Counted from the stretch's first letter, positions 25,231 through 34,874 are shown. The stretch is 64,000 nucleotides of DNA from Rhizobium altiplani (GCF_001542405.1 NZ_LNCD01000140.1:124001-188000); one strand, 5' to 3'. Numbers and translations: made by a program. The notes: generated from the letters alone by a model not told the origin.

Positions 25231-28200
25231 CTAAGCGCCGTCGGAGCCCGCCGAGGCAACCCTTGCCTCGGTTTCCGAGGAGGCGGTTGAGGCTGACGCC
25301 GGCGCTGGAGCTTTGCGACGCTTGATGTATTCCTCGAAGCGCTGAAGAACGACATAGAAGGAAGGCACGAAGAGGACTGCAAGGCAGGTCGAGGCAAGCA
25401 TGCCGCTGAACACGGAGATGCCGATCGACCGGCGCGCGTTGGCGCCCGCGCCTGTAGCAAGGACCAGCGGAAGCACCCCGAGGATGAAGGCGAAGGATGT
25501 CATCAAGATCGGGCGGAAGCGCAGGCGCGCCGCCTCCACGGCTGCTTCCAGGATTTCCATCCCCTGCATCCGTTGCTCGCGGGCATACTCAACGATCAGG
25601 ATCGCGTTCTTGGAGGCGAGCGCAATCAGCAGGATAACGCCGATCTGGGTATAGAGGTTATTGGCAACGCCGATCGCCATGAGTGCGCCGACCGTACCAA
25701 GTAGCGCCAGAGGCACCGCCAGTAGCACAGCGAGGGGCAGGATCCAGCTTTCATATTGACCGGCGAGCACGAAATAGACGAGCAGTATGGCGAGTGCGAA
25801 GACGAAGTAGATCTGCGAACCGACGGCCTTTTCCTGGTAGGACATTGCCGTCCAGTCGAAGCCAGCGGTCGGTGGCAGTGTATTGCTGGCGATCTGCTCC
25901 ATCACGTCGAGCGCCTGGCCGGAGCTAAAGCCCGGCGCCGCCCCGCCAACGATCGTGGCGCTGGGATAGAGGTTGTAGAGACTGATCAGGGACGGGCCCT
26001 GCATGGGAGTGACGTCGACCACGGTTCCTAGCGGCACCATGGTGCCGTTGCCCGCCTTGACCATCAGCCTGCGGATGTCCTCAGGGCTGACGCGCGCGTC
26101 GGGCGAGGCCTGCACATAGACCTGGAAGGTGCGACCGAATTTGCTGAACTGCGTCACATAGCTGGAGCCCACATAGCCGGAAAGCGCGGAGAAGACCTGG
26201 CCGACTTCAATGCCAAGGGTCTCGGCCTTGATCCGATCAACGGTGACCGCCAATTGCGGCACGCCTGCGCGGAAGCTGGTGCTCAGCCGTTGTAGAGCGG
26301 ACTGGCTGTTGCCGTTGCTGACGATGCTGTTGGCCAGAGATTCGAGGAGGGGGTAGTCGAAATCGCCATTGCGGATCTCCACCTGCATGGTGAAGCCGCT
26401 GGCATTGCCGATGCCCTGGATGGGGGGCGGCACGAGCACAAGTGTATTGGCGTTGAGCACCTCCTTCAGCGCGCCGTTCAGATGCTCGTAGATCGACAGT
26501 AGGTCCTGCCCCTTCTCCTTCTCGCGCGCGCCCCAATCCTTCAGTACGACATAGGCAACGCCTGCGTTCGGCAGGCTAGCATTGTTATCGAGCACCGAAA
26601 TGCCGCTGATGGTCAGTACGTTTTCGACCCCCGGTGTCGCCGCGGCGATCGTGCCGACCTGTTGCATGACTTGATCGGTTCGCTCCTTGGAGGCTCCGTC
26701 GGGCAACTGAGCACCGATGAGCACATAGCCCTCATCCTCGACCGGCAGGAAGGCGGTCGGCAGGCGGGCCAGACCCCAGCCAGCCACCGCGATTAGCACA
26801 AGCGCTATCACGACCATCAGGCCGCTGCGGTGCACCATCCGGCCGATCAGGCCGGCGTAACGGCGCTCGATCGGATCGTAGGCGCGGTTGAAGGCCCGGT
26901 AGAAGAAGTTGCGCTGTTCCGGCGGGACGGGTGGCCGCAGCCAAAGGGCACACTGCGTCGGCTTCAGCGTCATGGCGTTGATGGCGCTGATGAGGGCGGT
27001 GGCGGCAATTACAAGGGCGAATTGCCGATAGAGCTGCCCGGTTAGACCCGGCAGGAACGCTGCGGGAATGAAGACCGACATCAGCACCAGCGTGATGCCG
27101 ATCACCGGCCCTAACAACTCATCCATCGCTTTCTCGGCGGCTTCGCGACCCGGCAGGCCCCTCTCGACGTGGCGAGCGACGCCTTCGACGATAACGATGG
27201 CGTCGTCGACGACGATGCCGATGGCAAGGACGATGGCAAAGAGGGTCGACAGATTGACGGTGAAGCCGAGGGCGGCCATGGCCGCGAAGGCGCCGATGAT
27301 CGTCACCGGCACCGTGGTTGCCGGCACAAGCGTCGCCCGCCAGTCCTGCAGGAAAACGAGAATGACGATCAGCACCAGAACACCCGCCTCGATAAGCGTC
27401 TTGTAGACTTCGTCGATCGAGGCAGTGACGAACTTTGTGGTGTCGAAGGGCATCTGGTATTGCAATCCCGGCGGAAAGCTCTTGGAGAGCTCGGCCATCT
27501 TGACGCCCACCTCCTGGGCGACGGTAAGAGCATTGGCTTCCGGCAGCTGGAATATGCCGATGCCGGTCGCGGGATGACCGTTCTGCATGAAGGTCTGGCT
27601 GTAGGTCTGGGCACCCAGCTCGACCCGACCGATGTCCCGGATGCGCGTAATGCGGCCACCGTTCTCGGCATCGACCTTCACGATGATGTTTTCGAAGTCG
27701 GGCGCCTCGCTGAGGCGGCCATTGACGTTCAGCGTGTATTGGAAATCCTGGCCGGTCGGCACCGGCGGTATGCCGATCTGGCCGGCCGCCACCTCCTGGC
27801 TCTGTTGCTGCACGACGGAGATCACGTCGTTCGGCACAAGGCCCCGTGCCTGCAGAAGGTTGGGATCCATCCAGATGCGCATCGCGTACTGGCCCGCGCC
27901 GAAAACCGTGACGCTGCCGACGCCCGGTAGACGCGAGAGCTCGCTTTGCAGGTTGATGACCGCATAGTTGGAGAGGAAGAGACTGTCGAAGCGGTTGTCC
28001 GGCGAGGTCAGAGTGACGAAGCCGAGGATGGACGTCGATTTCTTCTGCGTGGTTACACCCTGCAGCTGCACGGCCTGCGGCAGCGACGACATGGCGATTG
28101 CCACGCGGTTTTGGACGAGCACCTGCGCCTGGTCTGGATCGGTGCCGATGGCAAAGGTGACGTTCAACGAGTAGGTGCCGTCGCTGGCGCTCGTCGATTG

Positions 28201-28437
28201 CATGTAGATCATGTCTTGAACGCCGTTCACCTGCTGCTCGATCGGCAACGCGACGGTATCGACAAGGGTCTTGGCGCTGGCGCCGGGATAGCGCGTCGTC
28301 ACCGATACGGTCGGCGGAACGACGTTCGGATATTGCGCGACGGGCAGCTGGATCAACGCCACGGCGCCGATCAGCACCATGACCAGAGCGAGAACGTTGG
28401 CCAGTACCGGGCGCTCGATGAAAAAGCGCGAGATCAT
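25231..28437 (-). CDS. RND (HAE1) multidrug efflux permease
   Basis: The 1068-residue protein is a full-length inner-membrane proton-driven pump of the AcrB/MexB type. It opens MISRFFIERPVLANVLALVMVLIGAVALIQLPVAQYP, and the proton-relay aspartates are in AIGIVVDDAIVIVEG near residue 407. The second half has the matching hydrophobic block with LIALASKNAILIVEYAREQ. The start overlaps the adaptor stop (ATGA). There is no outer-membrane channel gene beside it, so a TolC-type protein must come from elsewhere. Substrates cannot be predicted. Confidence 0.95.
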   Translation of the reverse strand: MISRFFIERPVLANVLALVMVLIGAVALIQLPVAQYPNVVPPTVSVTTRYPGASAKTLVDTVALPIEQQVNGVQDMIYMQSTSASDGTYSLNVTFAIGTDPDQAQVLVQNRVAIAMSSLPQAVQLQGVTTQKKSTSILGFVTLTSPDNRFDSLFLSNYAVINLQSELSRLPGVGSVTVFGAGQYAMRIWMDPNLLQARGLVPNDVISVVQQQSQEVAAGQIGIPPVPTGQDFQYTLNVNGRLSEAPDFENIIVKVDAENGGRITRIRDIGRVELGAQTYSQTFMQNGHPATGIGIFQLPEANALTVAQEVGVKMAELSKSFPPGLQYQMPFDTTKFVTASIDEVYKTLIEAGVLVLIVILVFLQDWRATLVPATTVPVTIIGAFAAMAALGFTVNLSTLFAIVLAIGIVVDDAIVIVEGVARHVERGLPGREAAEKAMDELLGPVIGITLVLMSVFIPAAFLPGLTGQLYRQFALVIAATALISAINAMTLKPTQCALWLRPPVPPEQRNFFYRAFNRAYDPIERRYAGLIGRMVHRSGLMVVIALVLIAVAGWGLARLPTAFLPVEDEGYVLIGAQLPDGASKERTDQVMQQVGTIAAATPGVENVLTISGISVLDNNASLPNAGVAYVVLKDWGAREKEKGQDLLSIYEHLNGALKEVLNANTLVLVPPPIQGIGNASGFTMQVEIRNGDFDYPLLESLANSIVSNGNSQSALQRLSTSFRAGVPQLAVTVDRIKAETLGIEVGQVFSALSGYVGSSYVTQFSKFGRTFQVYVQASPDARVSPEDIRRLMVKAGNGTMVPLGTVVDVTPMQGPSLISLYNLYPSATIVGGAAPGFSSGQALDVMEQIASNTLPPTAGFDWTAMSYQEKAVGSQIYFVFALAILLVYFVLAGQYESWILPLAVLLAVPLALLGTVGALMAIGVANNLYTQIGVILLIALASKNAILIVEYAREQRMQGMEILEAAVEAARLRFRPILMTSFAFILGVLPLVLATGAGANARRSIGISVFSGMLASTCLAVLFVPSFYVVLQRFEEYIKRRKAPAPASASTASSETEARVASAGSDGA

Positions 28438-29672
28438 GGCTTGGCTGCTTCCGCAGCAGAGGGTGCAGGCGTATCGGTCCGGGGCACGACTGTTGCATGG
28501 GGAGCAGAGGTTGCGTCCTCGCCGGGATCCAGTTTGACCTTCTCCGGCGCGACTTTCGCGCCTGGAATTGCCCGCTGAATACCTTCGGCGACCACCCAGT
28601 CACCGGGATCGAGACCCTCCTCGATCACCCGTAATCTTCCCTGCCGCTGGCCAGTCTTGACTTGGCGTTGCTCGATGACGTCATCCTTGCCGAGAACCAG
28701 CACGTAGCTGCCCTGCTGGTTGGAACCGATCGATTCGTCGCGGACGAATATGCCGCCGTCGCGATGGCCGACCGGGACCCGCACGCGGGCGAAAAAGCCA
28801 GGCAGCAGGGCGCGGTCCTTGTTGTCGAGCAAGCCGCGGACCTGCAGCGTACCCGTCGAGGCATCGACCTGTGGCGCCGCATAATCAAGGCGACCCTTAT
28901 GCGGATAGCCGTCTTCGCCCTGCAGGCCGATCTCGACAGGAACATTCGGAAGGTCGACTTCGCGGAATGTCTTGCCCTGCCGTGCCAAATCCTGCTTGAT
29001 CGCCAGGACCTGCGGTTCGCTGACGTTGAAATAGACATAAATCGGATCTAGCTGGACGATCGTGGCAAGCTTGGTCGGTCCGGCAACGCCGACAAGCGCG
29101 CCGACATCCACGAGATGAGCGCTCACCACGCCGTCGAAAGGCGCCAGAACACGGGTATAGCCGAGATTGATCTCCGCCAGTTGCAGGCTCGCCTGGGCGT
29201 TGAGGATGTTCGCGTTCGCTTCATCATAGGCGGCCGTCGCGGTGTCCACATTGGTCTGGGTGGTGGCCTGCTGCTTTATGAGCGCGAGCTGTCGTTGGTA
29301 CTCCTGCTGACGCCCGACCTGGGAGGCTTTCGCGGAAGTCAGCGATGCCTGCGCCTGATCGCGCTGCGCCGTATAGGTATTGCTCTGGATCGAGAAGAGC
29401 TGATCACCCTGTTTGACCGATGCGCCATCACGGTAGTCGATCGTGTCGAGGAACCCTTGGACGCGTGCCTCGATGTCGACGCTGTTAAAGGCAGCGGTAT
29501 TGCCGGTCAGCTCGAAATAGGTGGTTACCGGCTGCACTAGCGGCTGGGCCACATGGACCACCGGCGGCGGTGGCGGAACGTATTCGTTCTTGCTGCCGTC
29601 ACACGCGGATAGCGCTGCCGTTGCAGCAAGCGTGATCGATAATTGTAGGCTTCGATACAATTTACCACGCAT
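28434..29672 (-). CDS. RND efflux periplasmic adaptor (membrane fusion protein)
   Basis: The 412-residue protein is a lipoprotein: the signal segment ends with the lipobox LSAC (Cys24). A lipoyl-type hairpin follows with coiled-coil sequence (about residues 95-170), then a beta-barrel region with VVSAHLVDVGALVGVAGPTKLATIVQLDPIYVYFNVSE. It links the RND pump to an outer-membrane channel. The C-terminal 40 residues are Pro/Ala-rich and low complexity. It is the first gene of the two-gene pump operon. Confidence 0.94.
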   Translation of the reverse strand: MRGKLYRSLQLSITLAATAALSACDGSKNEYVPPPPPVVHVAQPLVQPVTTYFELTGNTAAFNSVDIEARVQGFLDTIDYRDGASVKQGDQLFSIQSNTYTAQRDQAQASLTSAKASQVGRQQEYQRQLALIKQQATTQTNVDTATAAYDEANANILNAQASLQLAEINLGYTRVLAPFDGVVSAHLVDVGALVGVAGPTKLATIVQLDPIYVYFNVSEPQVLAIKQDLARQGKTFREVDLPNVPVEIGLQGEDGYPHKGRLDYAAPQVDASTGTLQVRGLLDNKDRALLPGFFARVRVPVGHRDGGIFVRDESIGSNQQGSYVLVLGKDDVIEQRQVKTGQRQGRLRVIEEGLDPGDWVVAEGIQRAIPGAKVAPEKVKLDPGEDATSAPHATVVPRTDTPAPSAAEAAKP

Positions 29673-30004
29673 TTTGCCGCCTCAACCGCTTCAACGCCTC
29701 AGCTGTAATGCACGTGCGCCTCGCCTATGAACGACCCGTATCTCCCCCGGCGAAGTAAACACTAATATTCCTGTAGATCGCTGAAGTTGCAATAGCTTAA
29801 ACACGGCGGCTGCTTAGGCGTGCCCAGGAGTGCTGCCTAGCCGGTTGCACTGCCGTCTCGCCTGGCCACCTTGTCCACCCAAAAGAAGCCATCCAGTCCC
29901 GACACGATCGAAGGGGGTGAAAGTGGGAGAGTCGCAGCCGTACCCAAGGGTGATGAGCATCAATCACATTCGAAAGCCGGCTCCAGTAGAAAATACTTGC
30001 ATCA

Positions 30005-30018
30005 ACCGACCGGTCAGT
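30005..30018. promoter_or_regulatory. Candidate TetR-type operator
   Basis: ACCGACCGGTCAGT has a perfect 8-base palindromic core (GACCGGTC, 30008-30015) and pairs again at its outer bases. GACCGGTC-type sites are common operators of TetR repressors that govern RND pumps. It lies 6 bases before the ATG of the presumed regulator remnant and 330 bases from the adaptor start. Confidence 0.45.
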
Positions 30019-30023
30019 CAATT

Positions 30024-30179
30024 ATGGGCCGAACGCGGGAGGAAATCCGCATCGAGACTATGTTCTACCGTCACCGGTCGCCGCTGGAAGCGGCATTGCC
30101 GGCCGCTTGGGCGTGGCTTCTGGCGGAGATGGCCGGCAGGGGGTGGAGGCATATCCAGCGCCCGCGACGGGTAACTTGA
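30024..30179 (+). pseudogene. Possible remnant of a TetR-family repressor
   Basis: The 51-codon frame begins MGRTREEIR, which resembles the first residues of TetR repressors, but the expected helix-turn-helix does not follow; the rest (FYRHRSPLEAALPAAWAWLL...) matches nothing I know. With the operator-like palindrome directly upstream and the RND operon divergent from it, a deleted pump repressor is plausible. The evidence is only nine residues and position, so this is weak. Confidence 0.25.
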
Positions 30180-30219
30180 TACGATCCCATGCAAGCCATC
30201 TGCAAAGGCCAGGGAGGGC

Positions 30220-31164
30220 ATGATGCAGTCACTGATAACACCAGTCCATAAACCGGTTCCGGTGGAAATTCTGCAGGCGGAGCTGCGCAAGGTTTGCGGT
30301 GCCTTCGATCTCGAGCCGATGGGCCGCGACGGTACCATGGCCGGTGATGTTGCGAGCCGCCGCATCGGCTACTTCGAGACGGCCGTGGTCGGGCTCGACG
30401 CGCGCCATGTCAGCCGCAGCACCCGCTCGATCCGGCAGGACCCGGGCGAGCATCTCTTCCTTCTGATCCAGGACGAGGGCCACTGCCGCGTCGAGCAGAG
30501 CGAAAAGACGGCCACACTTTTGCCCGGCGATATGTTCCTTGTCGATTCCGTACTGCCGTCCTCCTTTGTCTATGACGGCGTACGCTCCAGCCAGGTGTCG
30601 CTGCACATGCCGCGCCACGAAATGCTGCACCGCTTTGGCAAGGAATGCACCGGTGGCGTCGCGATCAGCCGCGACGACCCGCTGTGGGTCGCCATGCGCG
30701 CGGTGCTGACGAAAATGCTCGCCGAGCCGGGGGCGACGACGCAGCTCGGCGAAGCCTTCTTCTGCCTGATGGGCGCGTATCTCCAGGGTATCAGGACCCA
30801 GAACAAAGCGCGGCCGGCCGAAACGCTGCTGTCGCGGGCGCTCGCCCTGATCGATCGCCACTGCGCCGATCCTGGTTTCGGCCCGAGCGAACTTGCCCGC
30901 CGCCTCAATGTCTCCGAACGCATGCTGCAGCGGCATTTCCAGACGCTCGGCGAGACGCCCGGCCACCGGCTGCTCGGTCGCCGGCTGGAGCTTGCGCGGG
31001 CGCGCCTTGGCGCGCCGCAGCAAGGCCAGGGCGGACAGGGAATCGCGGGCATCGCCTTCGATGCCGGCTTTAACGACCTTTCCTACTTCTACCGCGAGTT
31101 CCGCAAAAAATACGGCATCACGCCGGGCGCAGTTGTCCGCAGCCCTGTCGAGCGCTGCCATTGA
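30220..31164 (+). CDS. AraC-family regulator, FeaR-like
   Basis: The protein is 314 residues. The N-terminal 180 residues match an AraC-binding-2 sensor (RRIGYFETAVVGLDARHVSRSTRSIRQDPGEHLFLLIQDEGHCRVEQ). The C-terminal DNA-binding domain has two helix-turn-helix motifs (PSELARRLNVSERMLQRHFQTLGETPGHRLL and IAGIAFDAGFNDLSYFYREFRKKYGITPG). This arrangement is that of FeaR, which activates tynA and feaB for 2-phenylethylamine use, and the next two genes are exactly an aldehyde dehydrogenase and a copper amine oxidase. Two adjacent ATG codons (30220 and 30223) follow a strong AGGGAGG site; the second has better spacing. Confidence 0.9.
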   Translation: MMQSLITPVHKPVPVEILQAELRKVCGAFDLEPMGRDGTMAGDVASRRIGYFETAVVGLDARHVSRSTRSIRQDPGEHLFLLIQDEGHCRVEQSEKTATLLPGDMFLVDSVLPSSFVYDGVRSSQVSLHMPRHEMLHRFGKECTGGVAISRDDPLWVAMRAVLTKMLAEPGATTQLGEAFFCLMGAYLQGIRTQNKARPAETLLSRALALIDRHCADPGFGPSELARRLNVSERMLQRHFQTLGETPGHRLLGRRLELARARLGAPQQGQGGQGIAGIAFDAGFNDLSYFYREFRKKYGITPGAVVRSPVERCH

Positions 31165-31275
31165 CGGATTTGTCCAATGCGCTGGACGGCCCCGTCCAAG
31201 TGGGGCTCGAGCACTTCGTATAGGCTATCCCGCCAATAGTCCTGCATGAGGTGGGCTTGAAGGGAGGAGGCGATC

Positions 31276-32685
31276 ATGACGCTGCACAGCGCGACGATCA
31301 ACGGTAAGCCGGTCAACGGCCAAAAGGCTTTCAGCGTATTGAACCCGGCGACGGGCGAGGAAGTGGGTCGCGCGCCGAACATGGGTGCGGCCGAGCTTGA
31401 CGCCGCCGTCGCCGCCGCCAAGGCCGCGTTTCCGGCTTGGTCGGCCAAGAGCGACGAAGAATTGCAGGCCGCCTGTGCCGCCGTCACCGCCCGCATCGAA
31501 GCGCATGCCGGAGAACTCGCGGAACTTCTGACCCGCGAACAGGGCAAGCCGCTGAACGGCCTGGGCTCGCGCTGGGAACTCGGCGGCACGGTCGCCTGGG
31601 CCGGCTACACGACCGGGCTTTCGCTGCCCGTCAAGGTGCTTCAGGACAACGAGCAGGGCCGCGTGGAGCTGCACCGCAAGCCCCTCGGTGTCGTGGGTTC
31701 CATCACGCCATGGAACTTCCCTGTCATGATCGCGATCTGGCATATCATGCCGGCGCTGCGCACCGGCAACACGGTGGTTGTCAAGCCGTCGCCGCTGACC
31801 CCACTTTCGACGCTGCGCCTCGTCGAGATCATGAACGAAGTGCTGCCGGCCGGCGTGCTCAACGTCGTTACCGGCGACGATACGGGCGAATTCAACCTCG
31901 GCGGCGCCATGGCAGCCCATTCGGACATCCGCAAAATCGTCTTCACCGGCTCCTGCGCCACCGGCCAGAAGGTCATGCGCTCGGCTGCCGAGACGATGAA
32001 GCGCCTGACGCTGGAACTTGGCGGCAACGACGCCGGCATCGTGCTGCCGGACGCCGATCCGGCGGCAATCGCCGAAGGTCTGTTCTGGGGCGCCTTCATC
32101 AACAACGGCCAGACCTGCGCCGCCATGAAGCGCCTCTACGTGCATGAATCCATCCACGACGCCGTCTGCGAGGCGCTGGTCGCCTATGCGAAGAATATCC
32201 CGGTCGGCAACGGCCTTGAAGAAACGAGCGTTCTCGGGCCGATCCAGAACCGCATGCAGTTCGACAAGGTGAGCCGCCTCGTCGCCGACGCCAAGGGCCG
32301 CGGCAAGGTGCTGCTCGGTGGCGAAGCGGGCGAGGGCCTGTTCTTCCCGCCGACCATCGTCTCGGGCCTTTCGAACGGCGATGCGCTGGTCGACGAGGAG
32401 CAGTTCGGCCCGGCGCTGCCGGTGATCAAGTATTCGGACATCGAGGACGCGATCCGTATGGCCAATGACAGCCCGAACGGCCTCGGCGGCTCGGTCTGGT
32501 CCTCCGACCTCGCCGCCGCCAAGAAGGTCGCGGCTCGCATGGAATGCGGTTCGGTCTGGATCAACAAGCATGGCGCAATCCAGCCGAACGCGCCCTTCGG
32601 CGGCGTCAAGGCCTCCGGCTTCGGCGTCGAGTTCGCCGTAGAGGGGCTAGAGGAATACACGGACATCCAGGTGGTGTTCGCTTGA
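31276..32685 (+). CDS. NAD(P)-dependent aldehyde dehydrogenase of the amine cluster
   Basis: The 469-residue enzyme has the ALDH catalytic pair: Glu247 in LTLELGGNDAGIV and nucleophile Cys281 in NNGQTCAAMKRL. The cofactor region shows ITPWNFPVMIAIWHIMPALRTGNTVVVKPSPLTP and FTGSCATGQKVM. The family oxidises aldehydes to acids; given the amine oxidase next door, the likely substrate is an arylacetaldehyde or similar amine-derived aldehyde (inference). A GGGAGGAGG site precedes the ATG. It lies 34 bases upstream of tynA, in the same direction, so the two are probably co-transcribed. Confidence 0.93.
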   Translation: MTLHSATINGKPVNGQKAFSVLNPATGEEVGRAPNMGAAELDAAVAAAKAAFPAWSAKSDEELQAACAAVTARIEAHAGELAELLTREQGKPLNGLGSRWELGGTVAWAGYTTGLSLPVKVLQDNEQGRVELHRKPLGVVGSITPWNFPVMIAIWHIMPALRTGNTVVVKPSPLTPLSTLRLVEIMNEVLPAGVLNVVTGDDTGEFNLGGAMAAHSDIRKIVFTGSCATGQKVMRSAAETMKRLTLELGGNDAGIVLPDADPAAIAEGLFWGAFINNGQTCAAMKRLYVHESIHDAVCEALVAYAKNIPVGNGLEETSVLGPIQNRMQFDKVSRLVADAKGRGKVLLGGEAGEGLFFPPTIVSGLSNGDALVDEEQFGPALPVIKYSDIEDAIRMANDSPNGLGGSVWSSDLAAAKKVAARMECGSVWINKHGAIQPNAPFGGVKASGFGVEFAVEGLEEYTDIQVVFA

Positions 32686-32719
32686 GCATGCAAGTCCTGA
32701 GATAACTAGGGAGGAGATT

Positions 32720-34726
32720 ATGACAATGAAGCGATATCTGGCTTCGGCCAGCCTCGTGCTGGCGCTTGGCGCGCCCGCTGCCTTCGCCCATCCGCTGGAT
32801 GGCCTGACGGCGGAGGAATACCAGAAGATCAACAAGATCCTGCGCGACGAGAAGGTGGTGGACGACAATACGCTCTACCCGCTGATCGAGCTTAAGGAGC
32901 CGGCCAAGGCCGACGTGCTTTCCTGGAAGGACGGCGACAAGCCGCTCGACCGCGAGGCGAAGGTACAGCTGACGAGCCCGCAGGGCTTCAAGGAAGCCGT
33001 CGTCAACATCACCACCGGCAAGGTCGAAAGCACGACGCCGATCAAGGGCCAGCCGATGGTCCTCTTCACCGAATTCATGGACGCGCTGGCCGGCGCGCTG
33101 CAGAATCCGGACATGGTGGCGGGCCTGAAGAAGCGCGGCCTGACGCCGGAGCAGGCCTTCTGCCTGCCGCTGACGGCCGGCAACTTCTTCACCGAGGAAT
33201 ACAAGAATTCCCGCCTGATGAAGGTGCCCTGCTATCGTGTGCCGGATGGCTCCAACTACTACGCAAAGCCGATTGAAGGTCTCTTCGCCGTCTACGACAT
33301 CGGCAAGAAGAAAGTGCTGAAGGTCATAGACAACGGTGCCATCGAAGGCCCGAAGGACAATTGGGGCTATACCGAGAAGGAAGTGGAGGCTCGCGAGCCG
33401 CTGCGCCCGAAGATGAACATGGCCACGCTCTCCCAGGAAGGCGGCCCGAACTACAAGATCACAGGCAGCCATCTCGAATGGGACCTGTGGCGCTTCAACT
33501 TCCGCGTCGACAAGCGTCCGGGCCTGGTGCTTTCCAACCTCGACGTCAAGGACGGCGACAAGTGGCGTTCGGTTATCTACCAGTCGCACCTGTCGGAAGT
33601 CTTCGTGCCCTACATGGACCCGACCGAAGGCTGGTACTGGCGCACCTACATGGATAGCGGGGAATACGGTTTCGGCCTGTTCCTGAGCCCGCTGCGCGCC
33701 GGCGTCGACTGCCCGAGCTACGCTACCTTCCTGCCGGCGACGATTGCCGACGACAAGGGCAATCCACTGACGATCCCGGATGCGATCTGCGTTTTCGAGC
33801 GCTCGATCGGTGATCCGGCCTGGCGTCACTTCGAGGTCTTCGCCCAGACGCCCGAAAAGCCGCTTCCGGCTGAAGGCCGCCCGGCCACCGAGCTGGTCGT
33901 GCGTACGGCTTCTGAAGTCGGCAACTACGACTACCTGATGGACTATCGCCTGCAGCAGGACGGCCAGATCCGCATCATGATCGGCGCAACCGGCCTTGAT
34001 GCGGTGAAGGGTGTCGCATCGACCTCGATGAACGATCCGACCGCCGCTGCGGACACCGCCCACGGCACGCTGATCGCGCCCAACCTTGTGGCCGCCAACC
34101 ACGACCACTACTTCAACTTCCGCATCGACTTCGACGTCGACCAGCCGGCCAACCACTTCGGCACCATGGACATCGTTCCCTCCAAGGTGGATCCGAAGAA
34201 CCCGCGCCGGTCGATGTGGGAAGTGCAGCACACCATGCCGAAGACGGAAATGGAAGCTCGCTATCAGCTCTCGGCGATGAAGCCGCGCTATTTCATGATC
34301 TCCGATCCGTCCCGCGAAGGCTATCTCGGCCAGGAACCGGGCTGGATGGTCCATCACGGCGACGTGGCCTACGGTCCCTTCGATTTCGCCAAGGACCCGC
34401 CGATGAAGCGCAATGCCTACATCGAGTACTCGGTTTGGAATACGGTCTACAATGCGGACCAGCAGTATGCCGGCGGCAAGTTTGCCATGCAGAGCGACGG
34501 CTCCGACACGCTGCCGGAATGGGTGAAGGCGAACAAGCCCCTGATGGGCAAGGATGTCGTGACCTGGTTCACTGCAGGCTTCCACCACATCCCGCGCATG
34601 GAAGACTGGCCGGTCATGTCAACCGAGTGGAAGACCATCCACATCGAGCCGCACAACTTCTTCGCCCACAACCCGGCGCTGACGATCCGCAACGTTCCGC
34701 CTGCGATCCAGAACGCCCAACAGTAA
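32720..34726 (+). CDS. tynA: Copper-containing primary amine oxidase
   Basis: The 668-residue protein oxidises a primary amine to aldehyde, ammonia and hydrogen peroxide in the periplasm; a signal peptide ends near AAFA (residue 23). The topaquinone precursor is Tyr403 in the NYDY motif (residues 402-405). The catalytic base is Asp312 in MDSGEYG. Copper ligands are in NHDHYFNFRIDFDVD and in GFHHIPRMEDWPVM. The visible domains match the bacterial enzymes, although the family's extra N-terminal D1 domain is not obvious. It is followed by a strong terminator at 34746. Phenylethylamine or tyramine as substrate is inferred from the FeaR-like regulator. Confidence 0.95.
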   Translation: MTMKRYLASASLVLALGAPAAFAHPLDGLTAEEYQKINKILRDEKVVDDNTLYPLIELKEPAKADVLSWKDGDKPLDREAKVQLTSPQGFKEAVVNITTGKVESTTPIKGQPMVLFTEFMDALAGALQNPDMVAGLKKRGLTPEQAFCLPLTAGNFFTEEYKNSRLMKVPCYRVPDGSNYYAKPIEGLFAVYDIGKKKVLKVIDNGAIEGPKDNWGYTEKEVEAREPLRPKMNMATLSQEGGPNYKITGSHLEWDLWRFNFRVDKRPGLVLSNLDVKDGDKWRSVIYQSHLSEVFVPYMDPTEGWYWRTYMDSGEYGFGLFLSPLRAGVDCPSYATFLPATIADDKGNPLTIPDAICVFERSIGDPAWRHFEVFAQTPEKPLPAEGRPATELVVRTASEVGNYDYLMDYRLQQDGQIRIMIGATGLDAVKGVASTSMNDPTAAADTAHGTLIAPNLVAANHDHYFNFRIDFDVDQPANHFGTMDIVPSKVDPKNPRRSMWEVQHTMPKTEMEARYQLSAMKPRYFMISDPSREGYLGQEPGWMVHHGDVAYGPFDFAKDPPMKRNAYIEYSVWNTVYNADQQYAGGKFAMQSDGSDTLPEWVKANKPLMGKDVVTWFTAGFHHIPRMEDWPVMSTEWKTIHIEPHNFFAHNPALTIRNVPPAIQNAQQ

Positions 34727-34745
34727 GCGAACATACGATGACGAA

Positions 34746-34770
34746 GGGGCGCCCACTGGGCGCCCCTTTT
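34746..34770 (+). terminator. Intrinsic terminator after tynA
   Basis: GGGGCGCCC (34746-34754) and GGGCGCCCC (34758-34766) form a perfect 9-base stem around ACT and are followed by TTTT. It is 19 bases past the tynA stop and ends the amine cluster transcript. Confidence 0.9.
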
Positions 34771-34874
34771 ACTCTGCCTTGCCCATTCACCGAGTACGAT
34801 CCTTGTGATGGATCGAACCGCAGTCTTGAGCTTGCCAATCGGCGCGACACTGCGATGTCGCGCGCATGACATAT

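Larger units (their letters stand above)
29673..30219. other. Gene-poor interval between the RND operon and the AraC regulator
   Basis: The interval of about 550 bases separates divergent genes. It contains an inverted repeat at 30005-30018 and, directly behind it, a short open frame that begins like a TetR regulator (described separately). The part nearest the adaptor gene (29673-29800) has an AT-rich section around 29755-29800 that may hold its promoter, but I cannot assign boxes. Other short open frames here show no protein-like features. Confidence 0.5.

Noticed and set aside
27119..28603. A 494-codon minus-strand frame overlapping the RND pump in another frame
   Set aside because: It is Arg/His-rich, typical of a shifted reading of a GC-rich gene, and crosses the real start of the pump gene.
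31225..32571. A 448-codon minus-strand frame antisense to the aldehyde dehydrogenase
   Set aside because: The plus-strand ALDH with intact Glu247 and Cys281 explains the region; the antisense product has no recognisable fold.
32606..34588. An open frame of 660 codons on the minus strand, antisense to the amine oxidase
   Set aside because: The plus-strand frame has all copper amine oxidase motifs. The antisense frame arises from strong third-position GC bias and shows Arg/His/Val-rich low-complexity sequence without domains.
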